From Sphingorhabdus sp. SMR4y (GTDB taxonomy: Bacteria; Pseudomonadota; Alphaproteobacteria; Sphingomonadales; Sphingomonadaceae): DNA of 64,000 nucleotides. Where the stretch lies: NCBI RefSeq assembly GCF_002218195.1, contig NZ_CP022336.1:434001-498000 (forward strand), written 5' to 3'. The position numbers and the translations under genes were made by a program. The notes under the pieces are model-generated. The model made no database searches, was not told the DNA's origin, and saw only the letters and a list, made by a program, of their open reading frames with translations. Positions 1 through 9,100 of this stretch are shown one piece after another. Positions within the stretch are counted from its first letter, which is position 1, and each line of letters opens with the position of its first letter.

Positions 1-626
1 AAGGCACCTGCCATTTCCATCGCAATCTTATTGCGCCGCGCAATCCCGCCCTCCTGATGGACCAGCTCGACATCGCCCAGCATGTTTGACCAATAGGTCA
101 GTTTGTCGCGTTCTTCCCAAGGAAAATCAAACAGCTTCGCAAGCATGCCGGTGGTCAGTTCGATAGATAGCTTCTCAACCCAGTCAAACGGTTCTCCAAT
201 GGGAAGAGAATCCAGAACTTCTGCTGTGCGTTGGCGCACTTCGTCCTGCATTGTCTTGACCTCGCTGGGGCCAAAGGCTGGAGCAATTGTCCGGCGCTGG
301 GCTGTATGCTGTGGCGGGTCCATAGCTATAAATTGCGGCTGGCGAAACTCGTCCGGCAGAAGGCGATCCGGATAAAATGCTATCGAAATACCGCCATATT
401 CAAACGAAGAAGAGAAAATTTTCGGCAGCGCCTCGATGTGGACAATAGGCTTGTAGGTGGAGACCGACCAATAGGGACCGAATTTTGAATCTGGGACATA
501 TTGGATAGGTGCATTTGCGCGCAGTTTGCGGAACGGCTCCTGCCAGCGGTCCTCTGTGTAAAGTTCAGCCAGCGAAACGTCGATTGGATCAAATACAGTT
601 TTTTCAGGTGCCAGTGTTGTTGCCAT
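1..626 (-). CDS. Cytochrome P450, CYP153-like, N-terminal half (runs off the window)
   Basis: Reading the minus strand from ATG at 626 gives about 208 uninterrupted residues that run past base 1. The protein begins MATTLAPEKTVFDPIDVSLA. A GAGGAGG ribosome site lies 7-8 bases upstream. Segments such as FGPYWSVSTYKPI, FIAMDPPQHTAQRRTIAPAF, FDWVEKLSIELTTGMLAKLF and DFPWEERDKLTYWS match, almost position by position, the two complete CYP153-type proteins at 1965-3221 and 27554-28816. CYP153 enzymes are soluble class I P450s that hydroxylate alkanes and alicyclics and need a ferredoxin and a reductase. The I-helix, ExxR and heme-cysteine regions lie outside the window, so activity cannot be judged. 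It is transcribed away from the TetR/P450 locus and is separated from it by an IS30 remnant. Confidence 0.9.
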   Translation of the reverse strand, partial: MATTLAPEKTVFDPIDVSLAELYTEDRWQEPFRKLRANAPIQYVPDSKFGPYWSVSTYKPIVHIEALPKIFSSSFEYGGISIAFYPDRLLPDEFRQPQFIAMDPPQHTAQRRTIAPAFGPSEVKTMQDEVRQRTAEVLDSLPIGEPFDWVEKLSIELTTGMLAKLFDFPWEERDKLTYWSNMLGDVELVHQEGGIARRNKIAMEMAGA

Positions 627-936
627 TTACTTTCTCCTCCTCAATCGCTGCTGCGACTCTCCATGTTTAGGGTTATGACCCTATTTTTTTAGTTTGGCAA
701 TCTAGCTCTGCGGCTTTGATCCTAATTTTGGGGCGCGATTACTGCGACGGCTGTGCGCTTCAATACTTATTCGGCTCCATATTCTGCTTCCTAGTGACTG
801 TTACCCAGTACGAGAAGTTATTCGGCCGTCCGCGTTCAACCAGGATAGTTTGGTAGGCAAACGCCCACAAATGCGTGGTGATTTCAACTGATCGTCATAA
901 CAATCTAATCTTTTGAAAGAAGATGGGGCGTTGAAG
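627..936. other. Non-coding stretch, no gene seen
   Basis: About 310 bases between the start of the partial P450 and the IS30 remnant. I see no open frame with coding character. It should hold the promoter of the minus-strand P450 and perhaps the left end of the decayed IS30 element, but I could not identify a terminal inverted repeat. Confidence 0.5.
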
Positions 937-1174
937 ATGAAACAGAGTCAGCGGATATATTTACCGACTTTCAGAAGTACGAGATATGGGATCGTTGGCA
1001 GCGCGGGGAGTCGATAAGCTCGAGTGGTCGCGGGGTTGACCGGTTTCCTCATCGATTTGTCCCTTTTTGTCGCGCACTGACGGCATTCATCCACCAAAGT
1101 AGAAGCGATCCAGATTAGGTCTTACGCTTGCTGAGCGCGAAGCGATTTCCGGTTCAATTCGCCCATCTTCATCC
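937..1174 (+). pseudogene. IS30-family transposase, decayed N-terminal fragment
   Basis: Three frames read in series recover the N-terminus of an IS30-type transposase. From ATG 937 comes MKQSQRIY. One base appears missing near 960, after which the next frame gives FTDFQKYEIWDRWQRGES and then ISSSGRGVD. A second shift near 1050 leads into SRTDGIHPP, a stop codon, and then KRSRLGLTLAEREAIS. IS30 transposases have the order 'KAELWDRW-RGES ... SRTGGI-P-R-RSRL-LTLAEREEISRG', so the match is to the helix-turn-helix N-terminal part only. The DDE catalytic domain is absent, and the sequence breaks off just before the end of the neighbouring TetR gene. This is a dead remnant of an earlier insertion. 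Confidence 0.75.
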
Positions 1175-1185
1175 CAAAACTATGA

Positions 1186-1827
1186 TCAAGGCTTTCCGAT
1201 GTTCATCAAGCTCTGTATAAATTGATCCATGTAAATCGCTAGATCCCGGTTGGGGACTTTGGCAAACTGCATTAGTGCGAGAGTATGTCCGCCGCCTATG
1301 AACAATCTGGCCGCTGCTTTCACATTGAGATTTTCGCTCAGTATACCTTCACGTTTGCCACGCGAAAAAACCGGTCGAGCAATCGAGTGTAGCTTGTCCA
1401 ACAAAGTAAGATATCGGGGCCATACGCCAGCGCGAACACCGGTGCTCCAGTCTAGCCAAACTTTAATGATATCAGATTTCGTGGTCGCGTCGTTGGCAAA
1501 TCGGGTTGCTAGCGTCGTAAGCGCTTCTTCCACGGATTTTTTCCCACCAAGCGAATCAGTGACGAGTTTGATCAGGTAGTTTTCTACTTCGTCGAGCACC
1601 GCTGACTCCAGATCCTCCCGTGATCTAAAATAGGAGTGCACGGTTGGTATCGCAACTCCGGCCAGCTTCGCGACGTGAGAATGAGTGGCACGAGCGACAC
1701 CGTTCTCCGCAAAGGCTTGGAGCGCGCAGAGTGTCAATTGTTTGCGCCTCTCGTCCGGCTTCAGGCGCCTTTTCCCCAATTCGTGTTTGTATTTCAATAT
1801 ACTAGGCTCCTGATTGATGGCCGGCAT
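1186..1827 (-). CDS. TetR-family transcriptional regulator
   Basis: About 213 residues, usual for TetR. The N-terminal third is the DNA-binding domain: [46 protein letters not shown] is the classic TetR helix-turn-helix followed by the YF-S-ED signature. The rest is a ligand-binding helical domain of unknown specificity. GTG (1830) and ATG (1827) are adjacent; I use ATG, and neither has a clear ribosome site. It is divergent from the CYP153 operon, which starts 137 bases away, and the A+T-rich spacer holds repeated TATACT elements. The simplest inference is a local repressor of the P450-ferredoxin-GMC genes that responds to substrate or product. Confidence 0.9.
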   Translation of the reverse strand: MPAINQEPSILKYKHELGKRRLKPDERRKQLTLCALQAFAENGVARATHSHVAKLAGVAIPTVHSYFRSREDLESAVLDEVENYLIKLVTDSLGGKKSVEEALTTLATRFANDATTKSDIIKVWLDWSTGVRAGVWPRYLTLLDKLHSIARPVFSRGKREGILSENLNVKAAARLFIGGGHTLALMQFAKVPNRDLAIYMDQFIQSLMNIGKP

Positions 1828-1892
1828 CACCGCTTAAATCCGAGCGCGCTTGTGTGCCGGTCATCAAAAAAAATCGCAACAGATTTTCCTTG

Positions 1893-1929
1893 TTGACATT
1901 ATACTCACTTATAACTGATACTATACTCA
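1893..1929 (+). promoter_or_regulatory. Candidate promoter/operator of the CYP153 operon
   Basis: TTGACA at 1893-1898 is an exact -35 consensus. At 17 bases it is followed by TGATAC (1916-1921), with a better -10-like TATACT at 1922-1927. The octamer TATACTCA occurs twice (1900-1907 and 1922-1929), 22 bases apart, about two helical turns. Such phased repeats between divergent genes fit a TetR operator, but they are direct rather than inverted, so the operator role is inference. Confidence 0.4.
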
Positions 1930-1964
1930 ATAAAAATCATATATCATCAGAGAGGATGGCCAGC

Positions 1965-3221
1965 ATGACACGAACCGGCACTGAAGCTGCGTATGCGATA
2001 CCACTTGATAAAATCGACGTAAGCTCACCAGCGCTTTTCAAGGACGATTCGGCTGGCACCTATTTTGAACGTCTGCGCAAAGAAGACCCTGTCCACTATT
2101 GCGCTGAGAGTGCTTACGGGCCCTATTGGTCGATCACCAAATATAAAGACATCATGCATGTTGATACCCATCATGACATCTTTTCGTCGGCGGCAGGCTT
2201 CGGCGGCATCATCATCGATGACAATATTCAAAAAGGTGGTGGTGAAGAGGGGCTTGACCTTCCTAATTTCATTGCGATGGACCGACCGCGCCATGACGAA
2301 CAGCGAAAAGCCGTCAGCCCCATCGTAGCTCCCGGTAACCTTGCTCTTCTGGAAAGCACCATTCGCGAGCGTGTCGGGGCCGTATTGGATAGCCTGCCAA
2401 TAGATGAAGAATTTGACTGGGTTGATCGGGTCTCGATCGAAATTACCACCCAGATGCTGGCCACTCTCTTTGATTTTCCGTTTGAAGATCGTCGTAAGCT
2501 GACTCGCTGGTCGGATGTGACCACAGCTGCACCTGGCGGGGGCGTCGTTGATTCATGGGCGCAGCGCAAAGATGAATTAATGGAATGTGCGCAATGTTTT
2601 CAGACGCTTTGGAATGAACGGGTAAACGAGGATCCAGGCAATGACCTTATTTCAATGTTGGCCCATTCCCCGGCGACCCGAAACATGACACCGGAAGAAT
2701 ATCTCGGCAACGTGCTGCTGCTGATTGTGGGCGGCAATGACACAACGCGAAATTCGATGACGGGTGGGGTTCTTGCGCTGCATCAGAACCCGGACCAGAT
2801 GGCCAAATTGAGGGCCTCTCCAGCGCTAATTGAAAGCATGGTGCCGGAAATTATCCGCTGGCAGACACCCTTGGCGCACATGCGGCGTACAGCAAAGGAA
2901 GATTCGGTTGTTGGCGGTAAAACCATCCGCAAAGGTGACAAAGTCGTCATGTGGTATTTTTCGGGAAATCGTGATGATGAAGTCATTGATCGGCCTGACG
3001 CGTTTATCATCGATCGCCCGAACCCTCGCCAGCATTTATCCTTCGGGTTCGGCATCCACCGATGCGTTGGTAATCGGCTTGCCGAAATGCAACTGCGAAT
3101 TTTGTGGGAGGAAATACTCAATCGCTTCGACCGCATTGAAGTGATCGGTGAGCCCGAACGTGTTCAGTCGAATTTTGTCCGAGGTTACACCAAAATGATG
3201 GTCCGCGTTCACGCGCGATAA
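1965..3221 (+). CDS. Cytochrome P450, CYP153 type (alkane/alicyclic hydroxylase)
   Basis: 418 residues, normal for soluble bacterial P450s. Visible motifs: I-helix GGNDTT (about 256-261), ExxR as EIIR (295-298) and the heme loop [10 protein letters not shown] with the proximal cysteine at about 367. The [12 protein letters not shown]-helix, the HMRRTA segment and the NPR-HLSFG-GIHRC-GNRLAE block are typical of CYP153, whose members hydroxylate n-alkanes, cycloalkanes and related terpenes at terminal carbons. Start: GAGG at 1952-1955 abuts an ATG at 1956 but sits 9 bases before ATG 1965, so I use 1965. The 3' end is 16 bases before the ferredoxin gene, its likely electron donor. Divergent TetR control is likely. 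Confidence 0.93.
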   Translation: MTRTGTEAAYAIPLDKIDVSSPALFKDDSAGTYFERLRKEDPVHYCAESAYGPYWSITKYKDIMHVDTHHDIFSSAAGFGGIIIDDNIQKGGGEEGLDLPNFIAMDRPRHDEQRKAVSPIVAPGNLALLESTIRERVGAVLDSLPIDEEFDWVDRVSIEITTQMLATLFDFPFEDRRKLTRWSDVTTAAPGGGVVDSWAQRKDELMECAQCFQTLWNERVNEDPGNDLISMLAHSPATRNMTPEEYLGNVLLLIVGGNDTTRNSMTGGVLALHQNPDQMAKLRASPALIESMVPEIIRWQTPLAHMRRTAKEDSVVGGKTIRKGDKVVMWYFSGNRDDEVIDRPDAFIIDRPNPRQHLSFGFGIHRCVGNRLAEMQLRILWEEILNRFDRIEVIGEPERVQSNFVRGYTKMMVRVHAR

Positions 3222-3237
3222 GAGTGAAGGAATACCA

Positions 3238-3561
3238 ATGCCATTAGTAAAGTTTATTACCGCTCAAGGTGACGACCATCTTGTCAATGTAAATGCCAAT
3301 TCATCAGTCATGGAGGCAGCCCGAGACAACGGAGTCCCGGGCATCGATGGCGATTGCGGCGGATGTGCAGCTTGCGGCACCTGCCATGTTCATATCGACG
3401 CGGCGTGGATTGAAAAAACCGGTCACGCTTCGGACGGCAGTGAGAGCGATATGCTCGAATTTGTGGAAGGAGCCGATGAATATAGCCGTCTGGCCTGCCA
3501 AATATCGATTACGGAAGAGCTTGACGGACTGATCGTTCGCCTGCCTCTCGCGCAGCATTGA
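3238..3561 (+). CDS. [2Fe-2S] ferredoxin, adrenodoxin/putidaredoxin type
   Basis: 107 residues, usual for P450-linked ferredoxins. The cluster ligands fit C40-x5-C46-x2-C49-x37-C87, the vertebrate/P450 type spacing; one further cysteine (C43) lies inside the loop. An acidic stretch (SDGSESDMLEF, about 65-75) corresponds to the partner-binding helix of putidaredoxin-like proteins. It lies 16 bases downstream of the P450 and is very similar to the ferredoxin at 28847, including GVPGIDGDC, ATCHVH or GTCHVH, and EYSRLACQI. It should carry electrons to the CYP153. No ferredoxin reductase follows, which is unusual for CYP153 operons. Confidence 0.93.
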   Translation: MPLVKFITAQGDDHLVNVNANSSVMEAARDNGVPGIDGDCGGCAACGTCHVHIDAAWIEKTGHASDGSESDMLEFVEGADEYSRLACQISITEELDGLIVRLPLAQH

Positions 3562-3571
3562 TTTTATATCA

Positions 3572-5182
3572 ATGACCGGCTCGATGAGGAAAAATGTTTT
3601 CGACTATATAATCGTTGGGGCAGGTTCAGGCGGATGCGTGGTGGCTAACCGTCTTTCAGCGAACCCGGCGATACAGGTCTGCTTGATTGAAGCTGGCGGA
3701 GATGACGATCAGATGCTGGTCAACGTGCCGCTTGGCATGGCCGCCATGTTGCCAACCAAAATCAATAATTACGGCTATCAAACTGTTCCACAGCCGGGAC
3801 TCAATGGCCGAAAAGGTTATCAACCGCGTGGCCGTGTTCTTGGTGGATCAAGCTCGATCAATGCGATGTGCTATATCCGCGGCCAAGCCGAGGATTATGA
3901 CGCTTGGGCGGCGGACAGTGCGCCGGGCTGGTCCTATGATGATGTGCTGCCTTATTTCAAGATGTCGGAATGCAATGAACGCGGTGAAGATCAATATCAC
4001 GGCGTGTCGGGACCGCTTAACGTAGCAGATCACCGTTCACCCAACCCGGTTACCGATCTCTTCATCGAGGCTGCAGCGGAACAACAACACAAAACAACAA
4101 ACGATTTTAACGGAGCTGAACAAGAAGGCGTTGGGCGTTATCAGGTAAACCAAAAGGATGGCCGGCGTTGGAGTGTAGCGCGCGGGTATCTGCGACCAAT
4201 CCTTGATCGACCGAACCTTACGGTGATGACACGAACAAAGGCGCTTCGCATTATATTGGATGGTGAACGAGCGACGGGCCTGGAGGTGCTTTGCAACAAA
4301 CGGTCTATGACACTTGGCGCTGATGCCGGCGTTGTGCTGACGAGCGGTGCGTTCGGTACGCCGCACCTTCTGATGGTATCGGGCGTTGGGCCGGAGTCCG
4401 AACTGCGACGCCATTCTATACCCGTCCGGTTGAACATACCGGGAATTGGCCAGAATCTTCAGGACCATCCTGATCATGTCACGGTATATCGCGCCAAAAG
4501 TCCTGATTTATTTGCTGTCAGCCCTGGCGGTGTCGCGCGTATTGGTGCGTCGATTCCCGACTATATCCGTAATGGTCGTGGTCCGCTTACCAGCAACGCG
4601 GCGGAAGGCGGTGCTTTTCTATCCACCAAAGGTCGTGGCAATCGACCAGATGTCCAGATGCACTTCGTCCACGGCATTATTGATGATCATTCTCGCAAGA
4701 TCCATTTGGGCGGAGGGATGAGCTGCCATGTTTGCGTGCTGCGACCCGAGAGCAGGGGTTCCGTGACACTCGGTTCGGCCGACCCTCTTGCCGCTCCTGT
4801 CATCGATCCAAATTTTCTCGCAACAGATGGTGATATTAAAACCCTGTTGTCCGGCTTCAAGCTGGTGCGCGATATTATGGAATCAGACGCGCTTAAGTCC
4901 ATTCGCGGCACTGAGCTTTTTACAAAGGGCATGAGCGGAGATTCAGAACTCATTGATGCGATAAGGGCGCGCGCAGATACAGTCTATCACCCGGTTGGGA
5001 CATGCCGGATGGGGAATGATGAAACCGCTGTGTGTGACGAAAAATTAAAGGTTCGCGGCATTCAAAATATCTGGATCGCCGATGCCTCCGTTATGCCCAA
5101 TCTAATATCCGGCAACACCAATGCCCCGGTAGCGATGATCGCCGAGCGCGCTGCAGAGTTTATTCTGGAAAACCAAAAATAA
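3572..5182 (+). CDS. GMC-family FAD alcohol oxidoreductase (AlkJ-like)
   Basis: 536 residues. The N-terminal FAD fold has GAGSGG at about 16-21 and LIEAGG at the end of the second strand. GRVLGGSSSINAMCYIRG is the GMC signature. Near the C-terminus YHPVGTCRMG supplies the catalytic His, and SGNTNAPVAMIAERAA the second active-site region. GMC enzymes of this type (alkane AlkJ, choline and polyethylene-glycol dehydrogenases) oxidise alcohols to aldehydes. Third gene of the operon, 10 bases after the ferredoxin, so oxidation of the P450-made alcohol is the natural role. An in-frame ATG at 3584 is an alternative start. Substrate not readable from sequence. Confidence 0.9.
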   Translation: MTGSMRKNVFDYIIVGAGSGGCVVANRLSANPAIQVCLIEAGGDDDQMLVNVPLGMAAMLPTKINNYGYQTVPQPGLNGRKGYQPRGRVLGGSSSINAMCYIRGQAEDYDAWAADSAPGWSYDDVLPYFKMSECNERGEDQYHGVSGPLNVADHRSPNPVTDLFIEAAAEQQHKTTNDFNGAEQEGVGRYQVNQKDGRRWSVARGYLRPILDRPNLTVMTRTKALRIILDGERATGLEVLCNKRSMTLGADAGVVLTSGAFGTPHLLMVSGVGPESELRRHSIPVRLNIPGIGQNLQDHPDHVTVYRAKSPDLFAVSPGGVARIGASIPDYIRNGRGPLTSNAAEGGAFLSTKGRGNRPDVQMHFVHGIIDDHSRKIHLGGGMSCHVCVLRPESRGSVTLGSADPLAAPVIDPNFLATDGDIKTLLSGFKLVRDIMESDALKSIRGTELFTKGMSGDSELIDAIRARADTVYHPVGTCRMGNDETAVCDEKLKVRGIQNIWIADASVMPNLISGNTNAPVAMIAERAAEFILENQK

Positions 5183-5211
5183 AAAAAGTCCGAAAAATAG
5201 GGAGGAAGAAC

Positions 5212-7784
5212 ATGAACAAAACATATTTGGCTGGAGGTTGCGCGTTATTTGTATTGCAAATAGCTCTATCAGGAACTGCCTTGGCCCAAACCAAAGAACA
5301 AGATACCAGTGGTTTTGAGGTAATTGTTGTGACTGCGCAAAAGCGGTCACAAGCGCTTCAAGATGTTCCCGTCGCTGTGTCCGCATTGACGGCAAAGGAA
5401 CTGGAATCTCGCGGCGTAGATGAAACATCAGATTTGCAAGGATTTGTACCAAGTCTTCAGATCACCACGCCTTATGGCCGCACCCAACCGAACTTCGCAC
5501 TGCGCGGCGTTTCAGTGGCTAATGAATTTAATGCTTCAACCGCTTCGCCTGTCGGTGTGTATGTTGACGAAGTTTACCAGAGCTTCCGTGCCAGCCACGG
5601 TCAGCAGCTTTACGATCTGGAACGCGTTGAGGTGTTGCGTGGGCCGCAAGGAACGCTTTATGGGCGGAACACAACCGGCGGTGCCATCAGCTTTTTTTCA
5701 AACAAACCCGAACTTGTTGATACAACTGGAACGCTTTCGGTTGGCTACGGTAATTACGACACAAAGACAATCCAAGGTGCGATAGAAACAACTCTGGTTC
5801 CTGATGTGCTTGGTATCCGCTTTGCGGGAACCTTTGCCAAGGGCGATGGCTGGCAATTCAATCCCGTTCAGAACCGCGATACCGGCACGACAAATTCGAT
5901 TGCTGGCCGCCTGTCGGTCCGTTTCAAACCAACTGATACACTTGATATCAACTTGAAGGGATATATTTCCCGGGACAATCCGGTTGCACCCAACCCGTAT
6001 GCGTTCGGTCAATATGCAGAGGGCCGTGATGTTTTGGGTTATTCACGTTTCGATCCCGCCCAGAATGGGGGGCGCGCGCTAAACCGCGACGAGGTATCTG
6101 CCGATACGGGCGGAAACTACTACACTCTGTCGAAGGGTCTGGCGCTAAACGTCGCCTACGAGATTAGTGACAGCCTCTCGGTTACATCGATTACCGGTTA
6201 TGATACTGGGAATTACAGCATTTCTCCGTTTGACTGTGACGGTTCACCGAATGACGTTTGCGCGATCCGTTTCAATTCAACGAGCAAAAATTTCAATCAG
6301 GATCTGCGCTTTGCTTACAAGGACGACCGTTTCAATCTGATCGCTGGACTTTATTATGGTGTAGATAAAATCAAAACGCGGAACGGGATCGATTTCTTTG
6401 GTGTTCTGGATCCAGTGTTGCGCAGTTTCGGCATTGGCGACTCGTTTTTTAACGCACCTGTTTCTGCACCTCAGGCTGCTGCGATTGTCCCGGCATTTTT
6501 GGTCAATCCAGCCCTTGACCCCACTCTTGCATCGAGCTGTGCACCGGTTGCAACCGGGAATCCCAACGGGTTCCTTGATGCGAGATCGCTTATTGCCCTC
6601 CAGACCGATATCCAGATTGATAATTCGGCTGGCGGCGGCTTCGGTGGAGCCCTTTCTGCTGCGTGTCGGGCAGCTGGCGCTCCCCCATTTGGACCAATAA
6701 CCGGTGAACAGAATTTCACCGTCGAACGTCCTTCCGCTGCCATTTATGCTGATGCCAGTTATGATGTGACCAACGAACTGACGGTCAGTGTCGGCTTGCG
6801 TTACACCAAAGACAAAGTGAACTACCTCAACGGACGAACAGTGCTGGTTGATTTGGGGGAACCGAGCGAGCAAGTACGATTCCCTATACCTTCCCCTTCA
6901 ACCCAAACCAACCTCCGCTTGAGCAACGCGAAAAAGAAAGCCGAGTCACGGGGCGGATCAATGTCAGTTATGATTTCACCGACGATGTGTTGGGATATGT
7001 CAATTTCAGCCGAGGATATCGCAGCGGCAGTTTTAATGGGTTAGCGTATCAGGGAACCGATCAGGTCTATTATGTTGAGCCGGAGCAGATAAACGCATAT
7101 GAAGGCGGTCTGAAAACGCTCCTGTTTGATCGGCGCGTCCAGCTTAATTTAGCTGGCTTTTACTACGACTACAGCAACCATCAGGTCACTCAGGTGATTG
7201 GAGCGACGACGTTTGTTCGCAGCGCCAATGGCAAACTCTACGGCGGTGAGGCGGAACTCGCAATCATTGCTACCGATAACCTGCGCTTTGACGCATCGGT
7301 CAGCTTGTTGCGCAGTAAATATCAAGGAAATGTTGTCGATCCTACTGATCCTCGAAGCCCCACACGCAATGTAAACGGAAATCCGTTCCCCAACGCTCCA
7401 CGCGAGACGTTTTCTGCAGGGTTCGACTGGGACGTTTTTGACACTGATTCAGGCAAGCTAAGTCTGCGCGGTGATGCTGCGTATACGGGAAAATATTTCT
7501 TCGATCCGTTTGGCGACTACGGCCAAACACCCTGTGATCGCCCAGGTGCACCTGGTAGCGTCCGTCCTGCAGGCCCGGCAATCACTTGCGGAAACCCGGG
7601 CTACTGGCTCGTCAATAGCCGGTTGACATATCAGAAGGATAATTTTTCAGCGAGCCTGTGGGCCAAGAACCTGACCAACAAGGTCTATTATAGCTACGGG
7701 TTGAACATAGACATCTTCGGACTCGATTATCTTAACCGGGGAACACCGCGCACATATGGCATCGAGGCAACGGTGAAGTTCTAA
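5212..7784 (+). pseudogene. TonB-dependent outer-membrane receptor, interrupted by one frameshift
   Basis: Start ATG 5212 has GGGAGG 6-7 bases upstream and a signal peptide ending TALAQ (about residue 26). The plug domain follows (EVIVVTAQKRSQALQDVPVAV, then RVEVLRGPQGTLYGRNTTGG) and then the barrel. The first frame ends at 7044 with nonsense after about 6880. The -1 frame, open from 6849, continues sensibly as YTFPFNPNQPPLEQ, SRVTGRINVSYDFTDDVLGY and so on to TYGIEATVKF at 7784, with the terminal Phe of outer-membrane barrels. Adding one base at about 6877-6880 (CGATT) restores roughly 858 residues. This is either a recent inactivating mutation or a read error. The receptor is fourth in the P450 operon and would import the hydrophobic substrate. 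Confidence 0.88.
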
Positions 7785-7883
7785 CGTGCGGCGTGCTCAA
7801 CGCTAAGAAACTTTCGGCAAGGCGAACCGGCGCTGCGTCGACCTCCGATTGTGGTCTTGGTAATTTAACATGACCAAATGACA

Positions 7884-7934
7884 AAGGGGATGTTGTTCAG
7901 GATTGTAAACGCAATCATTGGACCTCATCCCCTT
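7884..7934. other. Nested inverted repeat downstream of the TonB receptor gene
   Basis: Outer arms AAGGGGATG (7884-7892) and CATCCCCTT (7926-7934) are perfectly complementary. Inside them GATTG (7901-7905) pairs with CAATC (7912-7916). No U-tract follows, so it is not a standard intrinsic terminator. It could be an mRNA 3'-end structure or the trace of a small mobile element. The surrounding 7785-8080 holds no gene. Confidence 0.4.
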
Positions 7935-8037
7935 AGATCATAATTACCTTGCACCGTTCGGGTTTTTGCGGACATCAGTTTTCGCGTCGCCGGCGAACGG
8001 AGCCCTTTGTTTGCAGTTTACGCCTAACTAAGGAATT

Positions 8038-8065
8038 TTGAGTATGCCTTGTTGAGTATGCCTTG
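8038..8065 (+). repeat. 14-bp perfect tandem duplication
   Basis: TTGAGTATGCCTTG occurs twice head to tail (8038-8051, 8052-8065), immediately before the ribosome site and start of the thioesterase gene. It creates a spurious upstream TTG start. It looks like a recent slippage duplication in the leader. Confidence 0.9.
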
Positions 8066-8080
8066 TTGGAAGATAAATGG

Positions 8081-8923
8081 ATGACTGCGCAATCTAAGCC
8101 AGATGAACAGACGGGTGAGAAAATGCGGGTTCGACTTGTAACCCCTTACCAATTGACGCTCGGTATGGAATTGCTGGAATGCAGCAGCGGGCGTTCGATC
8201 AGTCGAATGAAAGCCAATAGGCGGATTGCCAAAGCTCCGGGAAATCCAAACCTTGATCCGCTAGCACTCATGGGCTTTATGGACCAAGGATTGTCCCAAT
8301 CGTTGCAAGGTTTGATTGGGACAGAAATCGGGATTTCAACTTTTGATTTGCGGATCGGACTTTTATCAGGATCTTCGATGGGAGATGAATTGACGTTGAC
8401 CGCCGAAGCGGTGATGGTTGGTAAAGCATCTGCCACTGTAACAGGCAGTGTAACCAACTCGTCCCAAGATATCGTCGGAACAGCAACAGGCCTGTTTCGT
8501 TTGGGGAGCTTTCCGGGGGGTGCTCCGGCCGACTATAATTTGGTCGGTGATTTCGATCCTCAAGCAATGCCCGGACCGATGAGCACCAGTTTGGGCTTAT
8601 CGGGCGCACCAGGCTCGCCACAAATTGCTGCAGGAAACCGGGCCGTTTTGGGCTGGGAGAGCGGAAATATTGTCCATGGCGGCGCCGTTGCTGCGGCGCT
8701 GATGGCTGCATGCCAGGGCCGAGTGGCAGGCGGTGAAAGTTCGATCGGCCAGCAGCTAGAGTCAATTGACATTCGTTATTTGCGTCCAGCCGTAGGTTCG
8801 CGCGATCTATTCACGCACAGCTGTTTTGAACGTGAAGGCAAAGCCGCGAGCTTTGTCCGCGCCACCTGTTTTCATGAATCAGAGAAACCACTAGCCACGG
8901 CGATAGCAACTTTTGTGCGCTAG
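8081..8923 (+). CDS. Acyl-CoA thioesterase-like protein with two hotdog domains
   Basis: 280 residues. Two hotdog halves are visible: about 30-150 (NPNLDPLALMGFMDQGLSQSL, then LTLTAEAVMVGKASATVTG) and about 165-280 (ESGNIVHGGAVAAALMAAC, then ESIDIRYLRPA and FVRATC). The HGG in the second half is typical of PaaI/YbgC-like thioesterases. The family cleaves acyl-CoA thioesters or binds acyl chains. Start: GGAAGA at 8068-8073 sits 7 bases before ATG 8081. It is monocistronic between the TonB receptor and a convergent MarR gene. In a catabolic island it may release CoA from dead-end acyl-CoAs; the substrate is unknown. Confidence 0.75.
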   Translation: MTAQSKPDEQTGEKMRVRLVTPYQLTLGMELLECSSGRSISRMKANRRIAKAPGNPNLDPLALMGFMDQGLSQSLQGLIGTEIGISTFDLRIGLLSGSSMGDELTLTAEAVMVGKASATVTGSVTNSSQDIVGTATGLFRLGSFPGGAPADYNLVGDFDPQAMPGPMSTSLGLSGAPGSPQIAAGNRAVLGWESGNIVHGGAVAAALMAACQGRVAGGESSIGQQLESIDIRYLRPAVGSRDLFTHSCFEREGKAASFVRATCFHESEKPLATAIATFVR

Positions 8924-9005
8924 CGCATATTTGATTGGTGTCCCGGCAGGTATCAACGGTATAATTCACCGTCCGATAATTATTAAATTAATTGGCCTGG
9001 ACTGC

Positions 9006-9042
9006 AAAAAAAAGGGAGCGAGTGGCCCCAGCCACTCGCTCC
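9006..9042 (-). terminator. Intrinsic terminator of the marR-type gene
   Basis: A perfect 12-bp stem (9015-9026 with 9031-9042) closes a CCCA loop. On the minus strand it is followed by eight T (complement of the A-run 9006-9013), the pattern of a rho-independent terminator. It may also stop the convergent thioesterase transcript. A second hairpin (CTGATCC 9045-9051 with GGATCAG 9064-9070) lies between it and the gene. Confidence 0.88.
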
Positions 9043-9100
9043 AGCTGATCCAACGGGAGAGAAGGATCAGAACTCGCTAAAATTTTGGGAGATTAAACAC

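Noticed and set aside
8063-8080. TTG start for the thioesterase
   Set aside because: It lies within the tandem duplication, whereas ATG 8081 has a good ribosome site.
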